Below are positions 9,352-17,414 of a stretch of 64,000 nt of DNA, piece after piece; position 1 is the stretch's first letter; every line of letters begins with the position of its first letter. The stretch comes from Bradyrhizobium sp. Rc3b (GTDB taxonomy: Bacteria > Pseudomonadota > Alphaproteobacteria > Rhizobiales > Xanthobacteraceae). Location: assembly GCF_900114915.1 (NCBI RefSeq), contig NZ_FOUS01000001.1:372001-436000 (forward strand). The letters run 5' to 3'. The notes under the pieces are model-generated. The model did not search any database. It saw only the letters and a program-made list of their open reading frames with translations, and was not told where the DNA came from. The translations under genes and the position numbers were made by a program.

Positions 9352-9774
9352 TCAGCATGTAATCGTGCTGACCTGGCCTGTCTCGCCATATCTCAGCATC
9401 AATCCGTCCCGGGTAATCACGCTCGCGCCAAGGTCGCGAGCAGTTGCAATGATGATTCGATCCGCAGGGTCACGCGGCGGGGCGCCGGGCAAGAATGAAG
9501 ACGCGATCAAAATATTGGGCGTGAGTTCGGCGAGCCGCACTCCTTCGACGGCAAGCAGCCGTTGAAACCAGAGTTCTGGTCTCGTGGAGAGGCCCAGCCT
9601 GTTGCGTGCAACGAGCAAGCCGATTTCCCATGCGGTGATTGCAGAGACGAAGATGGCAGATCCTGCGCGATAGGCGGCTTCAATCGCCTCGCTCGCCTCG
9701 GTGGCAATAGGTTTGTCTTCTGCAATCCAGATCGCGGCATGCGTATCGAGCAAAAGAGGCGCAGGATCACTCAT
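9352..9774 (-). CDS. VapC-type PIN-domain toxin
   Basis: Small ribonuclease toxin of 140 residues. The PIN acidic residues are visible: D10 in LLLDTHAAIW, E50 in SAITAWEIG, D105 in DPADRIIIATA and D123 in VITRDG. It probably cleaves RNA using Mg2+ or Mn2+. It overlaps the upstream gene by 8 bases, the usual antitoxin-toxin coupling. It ends 9 bases from the convergent ispG stop. The TTHAAIW form belongs to the type II toxin group usually paired with Phd/AbrB-like antitoxins, whereas the antitoxin here has a different N-terminus. Confidence 0.9.
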   Translation of the reverse strand: MSDPAPLLLDTHAAIWIAEDKPIATEASEAIEAAYRAGSAIFVSAITAWEIGLLVARNRLGLSTRPELWFQRLLAVEGVRLAELTPNILIASSFLPGAPPRDPADRIIIATARDLGASVITRDGLMLRYGETGQVSTITC

Positions 9775-10156
9775 ACACTTGGCCCCAATCGGGATCGGCC
9801 GGCTGTGTCAAATCAACGCCGGGTGGGATGTGTGCCAATCCTTTGAGGGCGCCGAACAGCGGAGGGCGGCCGAGCTTCTTGACGCGCGACGGCGCCGGTT
9901 CTGCGGAACTCAATTCGACCCGGCGAAACACGACCTTGCGAGCCTTCGTGTCGACCTGCTCGGTACGAAAGCCGGCGGCCAGCCAGACCTTGGTCATCAC
10001 ATTGTTGGTCGGATTATTGCTCCACCAGGCCGGGTATTGAGGAGAGTTAGGAGGGAGCTTGCTTCCAATGACTCGCTCGATTTCGGCAAAGGTCATAGGG
10101 ACCTCTTTGGCCCGTTGGGACTTCAGGAACGCGCCAAGTCGCTCATATTTACCCAT
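9767..10156 (-). CDS. Probable antitoxin with a non-standard N-terminal domain
   Basis: Protein of 129 residues directly upstream of the PIN toxin. The N-terminal 70 residues (MGKYERLGAFLKSQ..., then MTFAEIERVIGSKLPPN and YPAWWSNN) match a small domain of unknown function common in bacteria, which I recall as DUF7662, and not the usual Phd, AbrB or RHH fold. The C-terminal tail, LFGALKGLAHIPPGVDLTQPADPDW, shown here only in part by its IPPGxDL and final acidic/aromatic residues, looks like the PIN-neutralising tail of Phd-type antitoxins. The natural reading is DNA-binding domain plus toxin-binding tail. Antitoxin role is inferred from position and tail. Confidence 0.7.
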   Translation of the reverse strand: MGKYERLGAFLKSQRAKEVPMTFAEIERVIGSKLPPNSPQYPAWWSNNPTNNVMTKVWLAAGFRTEQVDTKARKVVFRRVELSSAEPAPSRVKKLGRPPLFGALKGLAHIPPGVDLTQPADPDWGQVYE

Positions 10157-10178
10157 CGTGGAAGCCTCTTTTCCTTCT

Positions 10179-10206
10179 ACACACTATTAAAGCTTTATAA
10201 GTGTGT
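10179..10206. promoter_or_regulatory. 28-base palindrome upstream of the antitoxin
   Basis: ACACACT...AGTGTGT arms enclose an AAAGCTTT core. The 28 bases are palindromic except for two mismatched pairs. The site lies 23 bases ahead of the antitoxin ATG (10156, minus strand) in an AT-rich patch, where a toxin-antitoxin autoregulatory operator would be expected. Binding by the antitoxin is inference. Confidence 0.55.
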
Positions 10207-10290
10207 CAAGATTCGCGGGTTGCTATCTTTGCGTCTGCGCTCCCGAGGCCTAGGATAGCAAGCAACGAACAACAGATCGGGAGACACGCC

Positions 10291-11187
10291 ATGAGCTCAC
10301 TCGCCGGCAAGCAGGGCCCGCGCTATCGCCACACGGCTGACGACGGCGCGCTCTACGAGACCATCGCGGTCGAAAAGCTCACCCCCATCATCGGCGCGGA
10401 AATATCGGGCGTGGACATCGGCGGGCTCGTCTCCGACGACGCGCGTTCAAATCAGCAGATGGACGAGATCCACCGCGCGCTCGCCGAAAACCTCGTCATC
10501 TTCTTCCGCGACCAGCAGATCACGCCGCAGCAGCATCTCGCCTTCGGCCGCAAGTTCGGCGAGCTGCATTTCCATCCCGCCGCGCCGCATGAGGACGAAG
10601 ACCCGGCGCTGATGAAGATCTACGCCGACAAGAACTCGCCGCGTGCCAACGGTGAGGGCTGGCACTCCGACGTGTCCTGCGATCTCGAACCGCCGATGGG
10701 CTCGATCCTCTACATCAAGCAGTGCCCGCCGCGCGGCGGCGACACGTTGTTCGCCAACATGTACGCCGCCTATGAGGCGCTGTCCGATCGCATGAAGACC
10801 TATCTCGATGGCCTCACCGCGCTGCATGATGGCGAGCCCATCTATCGCGGGCTCTATGCGAACTACGGCGTTGCCGACCGTCCGTCCTATCCGAGCGCCG
10901 AGCATCCCGTTGTGCGCACGCATCCGGTCACCGGCAGAAAGGCGCTCTACGTCAACCGCGGCTTCACCCGCCACATCAACGGCATCCCGCGCGACGAGAG
11001 CGATGCGATGCTCGCCTATCTCTACCAGCACGCCGAAAACCCACTGTTCCAGTGCCGCTTCCGCTGGACCGAGAACGCCATCGCGTTCTGGGACAACCGC
11101 TGCACCCAGCACCGCGCGATGTGGGACTACTGGCCCCACACGCGCTCGGGCACGCGGGTGACGGTGAAAGGCGAGCGGCCGGTTTAG
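10291..11187 (+). CDS. TauD/TfdA-family Fe(II)/2-oxoglutarate dioxygenase
   Basis: Non-haem iron oxygenase of 298 residues. The iron-binding HxD lies in GWHSDVSCD and the distal His in QHRAMWDYW; the 2-oxoglutarate-binding Arg follows in RSGTRVTVKG. Family members hydroxylate taurine, 2,4-D, carnitine precursors and many other small acids, so the substrate cannot be given. The ATG at 10291 has GGGAG eight bases upstream. The Rieske oxygenase downstream is separated by a palindromic repeat. Confidence 0.92.
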   Translation: MSSLAGKQGPRYRHTADDGALYETIAVEKLTPIIGAEISGVDIGGLVSDDARSNQQMDEIHRALAENLVIFFRDQQITPQQHLAFGRKFGELHFHPAAPHEDEDPALMKIYADKNSPRANGEGWHSDVSCDLEPPMGSILYIKQCPPRGGDTLFANMYAAYEALSDRMKTYLDGLTALHDGEPIYRGLYANYGVADRPSYPSAEHPVVRTHPVTGRKALYVNRGFTRHINGIPRDESDAMLAYLYQHAENPLFQCRFRWTENAIAFWDNRCTQHRAMWDYWPHTRSGTRVTVKGERPV

Positions 11188-11198
11188 GAGACAGTGCG

Positions 11199-11287
11199 GT
11201 AGGGTGGGCAAAGGCGCGTCAGCGCCGTGCCCACGTCTTCTCATCAAATAGGCAGGACGTGGGCACGCTTCGCTTTGCCCACCCTAC
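11199..11287. repeat. Dispersed palindromic repeat, family II, copy A
   Basis: GTAGGGTGGGCAAAGGCGCG at the left end is complementary to the right end (GCTTTGCCCACCCTAC), with an inner pair CGTGCCCACGTC / GACGTGGGCACG. It sits between the TauD-like and Rieske genes. Copies of the same family are at 25068-25190 and 37915-37991. Confidence 0.8.
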
Positions 11288-11359
11288 GAGAGCCGTTCTT
11301 GCGTTGACGTCTTCCCGCGTCCGCGCCAATCTTCCCGAAAATATTCGGGAGGATCAGCC

Positions 11360-12697
11360 ATGCTCCGCGCCGAGGACAACAAATTCCTGACCGAGGCCGG
11401 CCCTGGAACAGGCATGGGCGAATTGCTGCGCCGCTTCTGGATTCCCGTCCTGCTGTCCGAAGAACTCCCCGAACCAGACGGCGAGCCGAAGAAGATCACC
11501 GTGCTCGGCGAGGAACTGCTTGCCTTCCGCGACACGCGCGGCGTCGTCGGCGTCATCGACCAATATTGCCCGCATCGCGGCGCCAATCTCTGGCTGGGGC
11601 GAAACGAGGAATGCGGCATCCGCTGCGTCTATCACGGCTGGAAGTTCAACACCGACGGCCGCTGCCTGGACATGCCGACCTCCTATCCCGATCTCAACGC
11701 CAAGGACCTGATCCGCATCAAGTCCTATCCGGTGCGCGAATGGGGCGAGATGATCTGGGCCTATATGGGTCCGATCGAGGCCATGCCCGAGCTGCCCGAT
11801 CTCGAAATGGCGCTGCTGCCGGCCTCGCACCGCTACGTCAGCAAGAAATGGCAGGACTGCAACTGGGTGCAGGCGCTGGAAGGCTCGATCGACACCGCGC
11901 ATTTCACCTTTGCCCATCTCTCCTTCGACAAGGAGGAGAACGAGATCCTGGACATCAAGAAGCACTTTGTGAATCCGATCGCGCGGATGTCGAGCGATCA
12001 CATGCGCTGGATCGCGGAAGACCCGCGGCCGGTGATCAAGATCAGCCCGCACGAGGCCGGACTGACCATTGCCGGTGGCCGGCTCACCGGCAGCGACAGC
12101 ATCTACTGGCGCATCGCGCAATTCCTGATGCCATTCCACGCCTACGCGCCGAGCGCGATGCCGGGCGAGAGCATTTTTGGCCAGACCTTCGTGCCTGTGA
12201 CCGACACCAATTGCTGGATCTACACCTATGCCTGGAATCCGGAGCGGCCGTTGTCGCAAGCGGAGCGCGACGCCTACGACCGCGGCAACGGCGTGATCGC
12301 GGAGGTCGACGACAATTACGTGCCGCTGCGCCATAAGGGCAACGACTATCTGATCGATCGCAAGCTGCAGAAGACCAGGAGCTACACCGGCATCAAGGGT
12401 GTCTCCGAGCAGGACGCCGCCGTGCAGGACAGCCAGGGGCCGATCGCCGACCGCACCCGCGAGCATCTCGGGCCGACCGATCTCGGCATCATGCATTTTC
12501 GTAAATTGGTGATGGATCTGGCGCGGGCGCTGCAGCAGGGCGAGGCCCCGCCGCAGGCGACGCATCAGGATCGCTATGCGGTGCGCTCCGGCGCCTGCGT
12601 CACCAGCAAGTCGAAGGATCTGTCCGCGGTCATGCTCGAACGATTCGGCGATGTCGCGGGCTTCGTCGGCCGGCCACGCATCGCGGCAGCGGAGTAG
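11360..12697 (+). CDS. Rieske [2Fe-2S] aromatic ring-hydroxylating oxygenase, alpha subunit
   Basis: Terminal oxygenase of 445 residues in the phthalate-dioxygenase/LigXa-like group. The Rieske cluster ligands are in CPHRGANLW and CVYHGWKF (about residues 69-97). The mononuclear iron site is in QALEGSIDTAHFTFAH. Such one-component alpha subunits hydroxylate or O-demethylate aromatic acids and need a separate reductase, which is not in the window. The start has GGGAGGAT just upstream (11348-11355). No ring-cleavage genes are nearby, so the substrate is open. Confidence 0.92.
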   Translation: MLRAEDNKFLTEAGPGTGMGELLRRFWIPVLLSEELPEPDGEPKKITVLGEELLAFRDTRGVVGVIDQYCPHRGANLWLGRNEECGIRCVYHGWKFNTDGRCLDMPTSYPDLNAKDLIRIKSYPVREWGEMIWAYMGPIEAMPELPDLEMALLPASHRYVSKKWQDCNWVQALEGSIDTAHFTFAHLSFDKEENEILDIKKHFVNPIARMSSDHMRWIAEDPRPVIKISPHEAGLTIAGGRLTGSDSIYWRIAQFLMPFHAYAPSAMPGESIFGQTFVPVTDTNCWIYTYAWNPERPLSQAERDAYDRGNGVIAEVDDNYVPLRHKGNDYLIDRKLQKTRSYTGIKGVSEQDAAVQDSQGPIADRTREHLGPTDLGIMHFRKLVMDLARALQQGEAPPQATHQDRYAVRSGACVTSKSKDLSAVMLERFGDVAGFVGRPRIAAAE

Positions 12698-12700
12698 GAT

Positions 12701-13516
12701 TTGTCGTCAGGGCGGGACATCGTCGCAATTCTCCTGGTGTCGCTGGTCGCGTTATTGCTTCCGTCCATCGATGCGGGGCAGGCTGCCCCGGCCCGAAAGG
12801 TCGCGAAAGCAAGGCCCAAGCCTTCGCCCGCGCCGGCCAAATGTGAGATGCCGAAATTCCGGGTCGTCGTGGATGTCGGGCATACGCCGGACTCCTACGG
12901 CGCATTGAGCGCGCGCAACGATCCGGAGTTCGGCTTCAACTTCCGTCTCGCAAGACTCATCACGGCGAAACTCAAGTCCGAAGGCTTTGCCGCAACACGC
13001 CTGCTCGTCACGGACGGCAAGGCGCGGCCCAGCCTGTTTAAACGTGTCGGCAACGCCAATGGGTCGCACGCCGATCTCTTCCTGTCGATCCATCATGATT
13101 CGGTGCCGGACAGGCTGCTCGAGACCTGGGAATTCGATGGCGCGAAGAGCTTTTTCAGCGATCGCTTTTCGGGCCACTCGCTGTTCGTGTCGCAGCGGAA
13201 TTCGCACTTCGCCACCAGCCTGATGCTGGCACGGATGATCGGCAGGCAGTTGAAGGAGCAAGGCCTGCACTATGCCAGCCAATACACTTTGCCGCTGATG
13301 GGCCGTTACCGGCGCCAGTTGCTCGACAAGGACGTCGGCGTCTACCGCTATGACGGGCTCGTCGTCCTGTCGCGGACCAGCAGTGCCGCAGTGCTGCTCG
13401 AGGCCGGCTCCATCATCAACCGCGACGAGGAAATGGCGATGAACGCACCCGAGCGGCATGAAACGATTGCGGCGGCCGTGGCGTCCGCCATAGCGGAGTT
13501 TTGCGCAAGGCGGTAA
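12701..13516 (+). CDS. N-acetylmuramoyl-L-alanine amidase (Amidase_3)
   Basis: Exported zinc amidase of 271 residues that cleaves the amide between muramic acid and the peptide stem of peptidoglycan. A signal peptide (VAILLVSLVALLLPS, cut near AGQAA) is followed by the catalytic domain. Zinc and catalytic residues are seen in VDVGHTPDSYGA, the Glu of NDPEFGFN, LSIHHDS and LLEAGSI. It starts with TTG three bases after the Rieske gene stop; this is the only start that keeps the signal peptide. Physical closeness to the oxygenase is probably chance. Confidence 0.9.
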   Translation: MSSGRDIVAILLVSLVALLLPSIDAGQAAPARKVAKARPKPSPAPAKCEMPKFRVVVDVGHTPDSYGALSARNDPEFGFNFRLARLITAKLKSEGFAATRLLVTDGKARPSLFKRVGNANGSHADLFLSIHHDSVPDRLLETWEFDGAKSFFSDRFSGHSLFVSQRNSHFATSLMLARMIGRQLKEQGLHYASQYTLPLMGRYRRQLLDKDVGVYRYDGLVVLSRTSSAAVLLEAGSIINRDEEMAMNAPERHETIAAAVASAIAEFCARR

Positions 13517-13527
13517 TTGCTCCCGCC

Positions 13528-13648
13528 GTCATTGCGAGCCAACGGGTCCGCGCCTAGCGCGACCCGAGGACAGGCTCCGCGAAGCAATCCAGAGTCTTTC
13601 CGTGGAGGCGGTCTGGATTGCTTCGTCGCAACGGCTCCTCGCAATGAC
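13528..13648. repeat. Dispersed palindromic repeat, family III
   Basis: GTCATTGCGAG (13528-13538) and CTCGCAATGAC (13638-13648) are exact complements. Inside them, GAAGCAATCCAGA pairs with TCTGGATTGCTTC. This repeat type is widespread in Bradyrhizobium intergenic DNA. It fills the gap between the convergent amidase and antiporter genes. Confidence 0.8.
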
Positions 13649-13654
13649 GGGAGG

Positions 13655-15262
13655 CTACAGCGGCGTCCGCCGATACTCCCGGTTCGCCAGGCTCGCTTCC
13701 TCCAGATCCAGGTCGCGCTCGATTCGCCGCCGCGTCTCGTCGGTGATCTGGCCGTCGCGCAGCAGGTTGTGAATGAATTTGCGTTCGGCGGCGATCAGGT
13801 CGCGGGTCAGCGCGGTACCGGCGGCAGAGACGTCGTGGTGGGTGGGATCGAGTGAATCAGGCAGTTGGTTGACGCGGATGTCATGGCGGGCACGCAGGAG
13901 CCGCATCACTTCGTCGGACACCTCCTTCTCCTCGGTCAGCGCGTCGAGCGATTTCAGCGCTGCATCCAGCGCCTGACGGCGCGCGGCGATCTCGGCTTCG
14001 TGCTCGGCGGCATGCTCGTTACGGCCGGCCTCGGCGACGCCGAGCCATCTCACCACCGGCGGCAGCGTCAGCCCGACGCCGATCAGCGTGACGAAGATGA
14101 CGCCGAAGGCCACGAACAGGATCAGGTCGCGATACGGAAATGCATCGCCATCCGGCAGCGTGAACGGCAGTGCCAGCGCGGCCGCCAGCGACACCGCGCC
14201 GCGCACGCCGGTGAAGGCGAGCACGAACGGCCATTGCCAGGGTGGCGACGGATCGCGCTGGCGCAGCGATTTGCTGAGCATGCGCGGCAGGTAGGTTGCA
14301 GGATAGAGCCAGGCGAAGCGCGCGACCACGACGATCACCAGGACCACGGCAGTTGCGATCAGGATGTCGTCGAGCGGGAACGCCTTCGATTTCTCGTAGA
14401 GCGCGCGCATCTGGAATCCGGTGAGCAGGAACAGCACGCCCTCGATCAGGTAGATCACGAGGTCCCAGAAGAAGATGCCCTGCAGGCGCGTTGCCGACGA
14501 GATCAGCAGCGGGCCGTTCCAGCTCACATAGAGGCCGCAGGCCACCGTCGCGATCACCCCGGAGCCACCGATATGCTCGGGCAGCCAGTAGGAGACGTAG
14601 GGGGTGATCAGCGACAGCGTCAGTTCGACCTGCGGATCTCCGGACCATTTGCGGAAGCGAAGGGAGAGCCAACCGACGCCGATGCCGAAGGCGATCTCGC
14701 TGGCGACAATGAGGAGGAATTCGCCGGCGGCGAGCGGCAGCGAGAAATGTCCGACCATGATGGCGGCCAGCGCGAAGCGGTAGAGGATCAGCGCGGTGGC
14801 ATCATTGGCGAGCCCTTCACCCTCGAGGATGACGAGGAGCCGCCGCGGCATGTTGAGCCGGCGCGCGATCGCGAGCGGTGCCACCACGTCGGGCGGCGCG
14901 ACGATGGCGCCGAGCAGGAAGCCGATGGTCCAGGGCAGGCCGATCATGTAGTGCGTGGCGGCCGCCACCATCGCTGCGGTGAAGATCACCGCGCCAACCG
15001 CGAGCAGCACGATCGGGCGCAAATTGTTCTTGAACTCACGCCAGCTCATGGCGACGCTCGCCGAGTAGATCAGCGGCGGCAGTACCATCAGCAGCACCAG
15101 CTCGGGAGGCAATTCCACCGGAGGCATGCCAGGCACGAAGGCGAGGCCGACGCCGGCCAGCATCAGCAGGATGGCGGGGGCGACGTTGAAGCGGCGTGCG
15201 GCCAGCGCCACGCCTGCCAGCACGGCGAGCAGGATGAGAAAGGTCTGAAACTTCGCTTCCAT
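13655..15262 (-). CDS. Na+/H+ antiporter, CPA1 (NhaP) type
   Basis: Inner-membrane cation:proton antiporter of 535 residues. About 12 hydrophobic helices fill residues 1-410. The ion-binding helices show GAIVAPPDVVAPLAIAR and EGLANDATALILYRFA, the CPA1 hallmarks. A hydrophilic C-terminal tail of about 115 residues, rich in Glu, Arg and Leu, is probably cytoplasmic and regulatory. It faces the amidase gene across a palindromic repeat. The beta-lactamase gene lies upstream on the same strand, 48 bases away. Confidence 0.92.
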   Translation of the reverse strand: MEAKFQTFLILLAVLAGVALAARRFNVAPAILLMLAGVGLAFVPGMPPVELPPELVLLMVLPPLIYSASVAMSWREFKNNLRPIVLLAVGAVIFTAAMVAAATHYMIGLPWTIGFLLGAIVAPPDVVAPLAIARRLNMPRRLLVILEGEGLANDATALILYRFALAAIMVGHFSLPLAAGEFLLIVASEIAFGIGVGWLSLRFRKWSGDPQVELTLSLITPYVSYWLPEHIGGSGVIATVACGLYVSWNGPLLISSATRLQGIFFWDLVIYLIEGVLFLLTGFQMRALYEKSKAFPLDDILIATAVVLVIVVVARFAWLYPATYLPRMLSKSLRQRDPSPPWQWPFVLAFTGVRGAVSLAAALALPFTLPDGDAFPYRDLILFVAFGVIFVTLIGVGLTLPPVVRWLGVAEAGRNEHAAEHEAEIAARRQALDAALKSLDALTEEKEVSDEVMRLLRARHDIRVNQLPDSLDPTHHDVSAAGTALTRDLIAAERKFIHNLLRDGQITDETRRRIERDLDLEEASLANREYRRTPL

Positions 15263-15310
15263 GATGGTCTGTCTTGACCCGGAAGCGACGGCTACGTCAA
15301 TGTGCGCGGC

Positions 15311-16168
15311 TTACGCCAGCCGCTCGGCCGCCATCCGTCCGATGCGTGCAAAGGCGGCTTCGATCTGCGCCGGATTCGGCGTGCCGCCCTGGGTATAGAC
15401 CGCGATCAGGATCGGCGTCCCGGGCTTGGGCCAGGCGACCGCGATATCACCCGAAGCGTCCTTGCCGTTGTTGCCGGTCTTGTCGCCGATGGTCCAGCTT
15501 GCAGGCAGGCCGCCGCGCAGCCGGTTCGCGCCAGTCTTGCAGTTCACCATCCAGTCGGTGAGCAGGGCCCGCGAGGCCGGCGACAGCGCTTCGCCCACCA
15601 CCAGGCGCTGCAAATTTCCCGCCATTGCTGCCGGCGTCGTGGTGTCGTGGGGATTGCCCGGCGGCGAGCGGTTGAGTTCTGGCTCGTTGTGGTCGAGCCG
15701 GGAGGTGGTGTCGCCGAGCGATCGCCAGAAGGCGGTGAGGGCGGCGGGTCCGCCGATCCGCGCCAGCAGCAGATTGGCGCAGGTATTGTCGCTGAGCTCG
15801 ACGATCGCCTTGCACATGTCGCTGACCGACATCGCGCCGGCCGCAAGATTCTGTTTGGCGACCGGCGCGTAGTCCAAGAGGTCGGGCTTGCCGTAAGCGA
15901 TCATGGCCGCAAGCTGGTCCTCGCCGCGGTCGACCCGGGCCAGCATGCAAGCCGCAAGCGAGGCCTTGAAGGTCGAGCACATGACGAAGCGCTCGTCGGC
16001 GCGCCAGGCGAGCTTTTTGCCGGTCGCAAGGTTCTCTGCATAGACCCCGATCCGTCCTCCGCTCTCACGTTCATAGGTTTCGAGCTCAGGCGGTGCCTCA
16101 GCGGCCAACGCAGGAGAGGCGGCGATCCAGCAGAGAGAGGCGAGCAGGGAACGGCGATCGAGCGGCAT
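15311..16168 (-). CDS. bla: Class A beta-lactamase
   Basis: Periplasmic serine beta-lactamase of 285 residues. The signal peptide (RRSLLASLCWIAASPALA) ends near residue 22. All active-site motifs are present: S70xxK in CSTFKAS, SDN130 in LSDNTCANLL, E166xxLN in EPELN and KTG234 in GDKTGNNG. Cys69 precedes the catalytic Ser, but I see no matching Cys238 after KTG, so the disulfide typical of class A carbapenemases is not expected. It is probably a chromosomal, intrinsic enzyme. No AmpR/LysR-type regulator is adjacent. Confidence 0.95.
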   Translation of the reverse strand: MPLDRRSLLASLCWIAASPALAAEAPPELETYERESGGRIGVYAENLATGKKLAWRADERFVMCSTFKASLAACMLARVDRGEDQLAAMIAYGKPDLLDYAPVAKQNLAAGAMSVSDMCKAIVELSDNTCANLLLARIGGPAALTAFWRSLGDTTSRLDHNEPELNRSPPGNPHDTTTPAAMAGNLQRLVVGEALSPASRALLTDWMVNCKTGANRLRGGLPASWTIGDKTGNNGKDASGDIAVAWPKPGTPILIAVYTQGGTPNPAQIEAAFARIGRMAAERLA

Positions 16169-16332
16169 GGGGAGCTTTCATGAGAAGAGATGGAAGAGAT
16201 TACGCACGCGTCATCCGCGCCGTCATTGCTTCGCTGCGCTCGAGCTCCTCGCGCGGCGAGAGTTGTGCTTGCAATGGTGCAGAATGGAGGGCGAGCGCGT
16301 CCGAATTCAGGAAGCGGGACGTCAGGCCGTCC

Positions 16333-16707
16333 TCACTCCCTCAGGTCATACCGATACGATTTCGACACGATCTGCCAGCCGTCGGCGAGCTTCATCGCCA
16401 CCAGATAATCGGTGAAGAAACGCGGCGGCAGCTGGCAACGGACCTTGATGAAGGCGGTCTTGTCGTCCGAACGGTCGATGGTGACGATGAAATCCTCGCG
16501 CGGCTTGCCCTCGGCCTTGGCGGAGGCGCGCTTGCGGACGCGGTCGAGCCAGTCGGGCACGGTCAGGACCTGAAGCTCGCCCTTCTCGACCCAGCGCAAG
16601 TCAGCGGAGGGATGGAAGATGGTGCCGAGCTTCTCGGCGTCGCCCTCGTAAAGCCCGTCGAAATAGGATTGCACGACGGCTTCGACACTCGAACGGTTCT
16701 GGTTCAT
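16333..16707 (-). CDS. NTF2-like (SnoaL / putative lumazine-binding) protein
   Basis: Single-domain cone-shaped NTF2-fold protein of 124 residues. The N-terminus VEAVVQSYFDGLYEGDAEKLGTIFHPSADL and the C-terminal YLVAMKLADGWQIVSKSY are typical. Such proteins can be small enzymes or ligand-binding proteins; no catalytic function can be assigned. It shares a strand with the beta-lactamase but is 164 bases upstream of it, with a partial repeat between them. Confidence 0.82.
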   Translation of the reverse strand: MNQNRSSVEAVVQSYFDGLYEGDAEKLGTIFHPSADLRWVEKGELQVLTVPDWLDRVRKRASAKAEGKPREDFIVTIDRSDDKTAFIKVRCQLPPRFFTDYLVAMKLADGWQIVSKSYRYDLRE

Positions 16708-16802
16708 AGGTCATCCTTTTGCATGATGGCTTGGGCGGAACTTAGTCGTACACATCGAAATGCGCTATGGGTGTCTCTTGCCAATCGCGCAAGGACGCTG
16801 GA

Positions 16803-17231
16803 ATGACCGGATCAGAAACTTCGAACGCTCGTATCCTGATCGGCGAATGCTACTGCCGCGCCGTGCGGTTTGAGGTGACCGACGCGTTCTCCTATGCGAT
16901 GAACTGCCACTGTTCGAACTGCCGTCGCACCACTGGCTCCGCCTTCAAGCCCTTCGCCGGCATCGCGCAGGATAAGCTCCGCATTGTCCGGGGAGGGGAC
17001 CAGCGGATGATTTTCGGCGACGACACCACCCATGACGCCCATTGCTCCCGGTGCGGCTCGCTGCTTTATTCCCGGGTACGTGAAGGACAATGGGTCCATG
17101 TCGCCATGGGAACCCTGGTTGATGCCCCCTCGATCCGGCCGAGCGCCCACATCTTCGTGGCCTCGAAGGCGCCCTGGCACGAAATTACGGACAATCTGCC
17201 GCAATATCGGGGGCATATCGGCGATGCCTAG
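16803..17231 (+). CDS. GFA-family zinc protein (glutathione-dependent formaldehyde-activating enzyme-like)
   Basis: Beta-fold zinc protein of 142 residues. It has the cysteine pattern of the family: GECYCRAVRFEV, then CHCSNCRR and HCSRCGSLL. Only a few members accelerate the glutathione-formaldehyde reaction; most have no proven activity. The ATG at 16803 has AAGGA upstream and gives the family length; an ATG at 16767 would add 12 residues. Confidence 0.88.
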   Translation: MTGSETSNARILIGECYCRAVRFEVTDAFSYAMNCHCSNCRRTTGSAFKPFAGIAQDKLRIVRGGDQRMIFGDDTTHDAHCSRCGSLLYSRVREGQWVHVAMGTLVDAPSIRPSAHIFVASKAPWHEITDNLPQYRGHIGDA

Positions 17232-17368
17232 GGGAATTCGGTCTGCTTGCCTGTTTGGCAGCGAACCGCGACCGCGCTGGCGCGACAAACATAGGGGGTC
17301 CTTCGGGCTGTCGCCGGCGCGGCCTTGGTGACCTCCATCACAAGCGCCGGCACCGGATCCTGCTAAAG

Positions 17369-17386
17369 CGGTCCCAAGGGGGACCG
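17369..17386. promoter_or_regulatory. Hairpin in the leader of the caspase-like gene
   Basis: CGGTCCC and GGGACCG form a 7-base stem with an AAGG loop, 28 bases ahead of the ATG at 17415. No T-run follows, so it is more likely a leader-RNA element than a terminator. Confidence 0.3.
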
Positions 17387-17414
17387 AAACGTCCCGAACT
17401 TCGGAAGTCGTGTC

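Noticed and set aside
15311..16168. Carbapenemase label for the beta-lactamase
   Set aside because: Cys69 is present but the partner Cys238 is not visible, and overall resemblance to known carbapenemases cannot be judged without a search.
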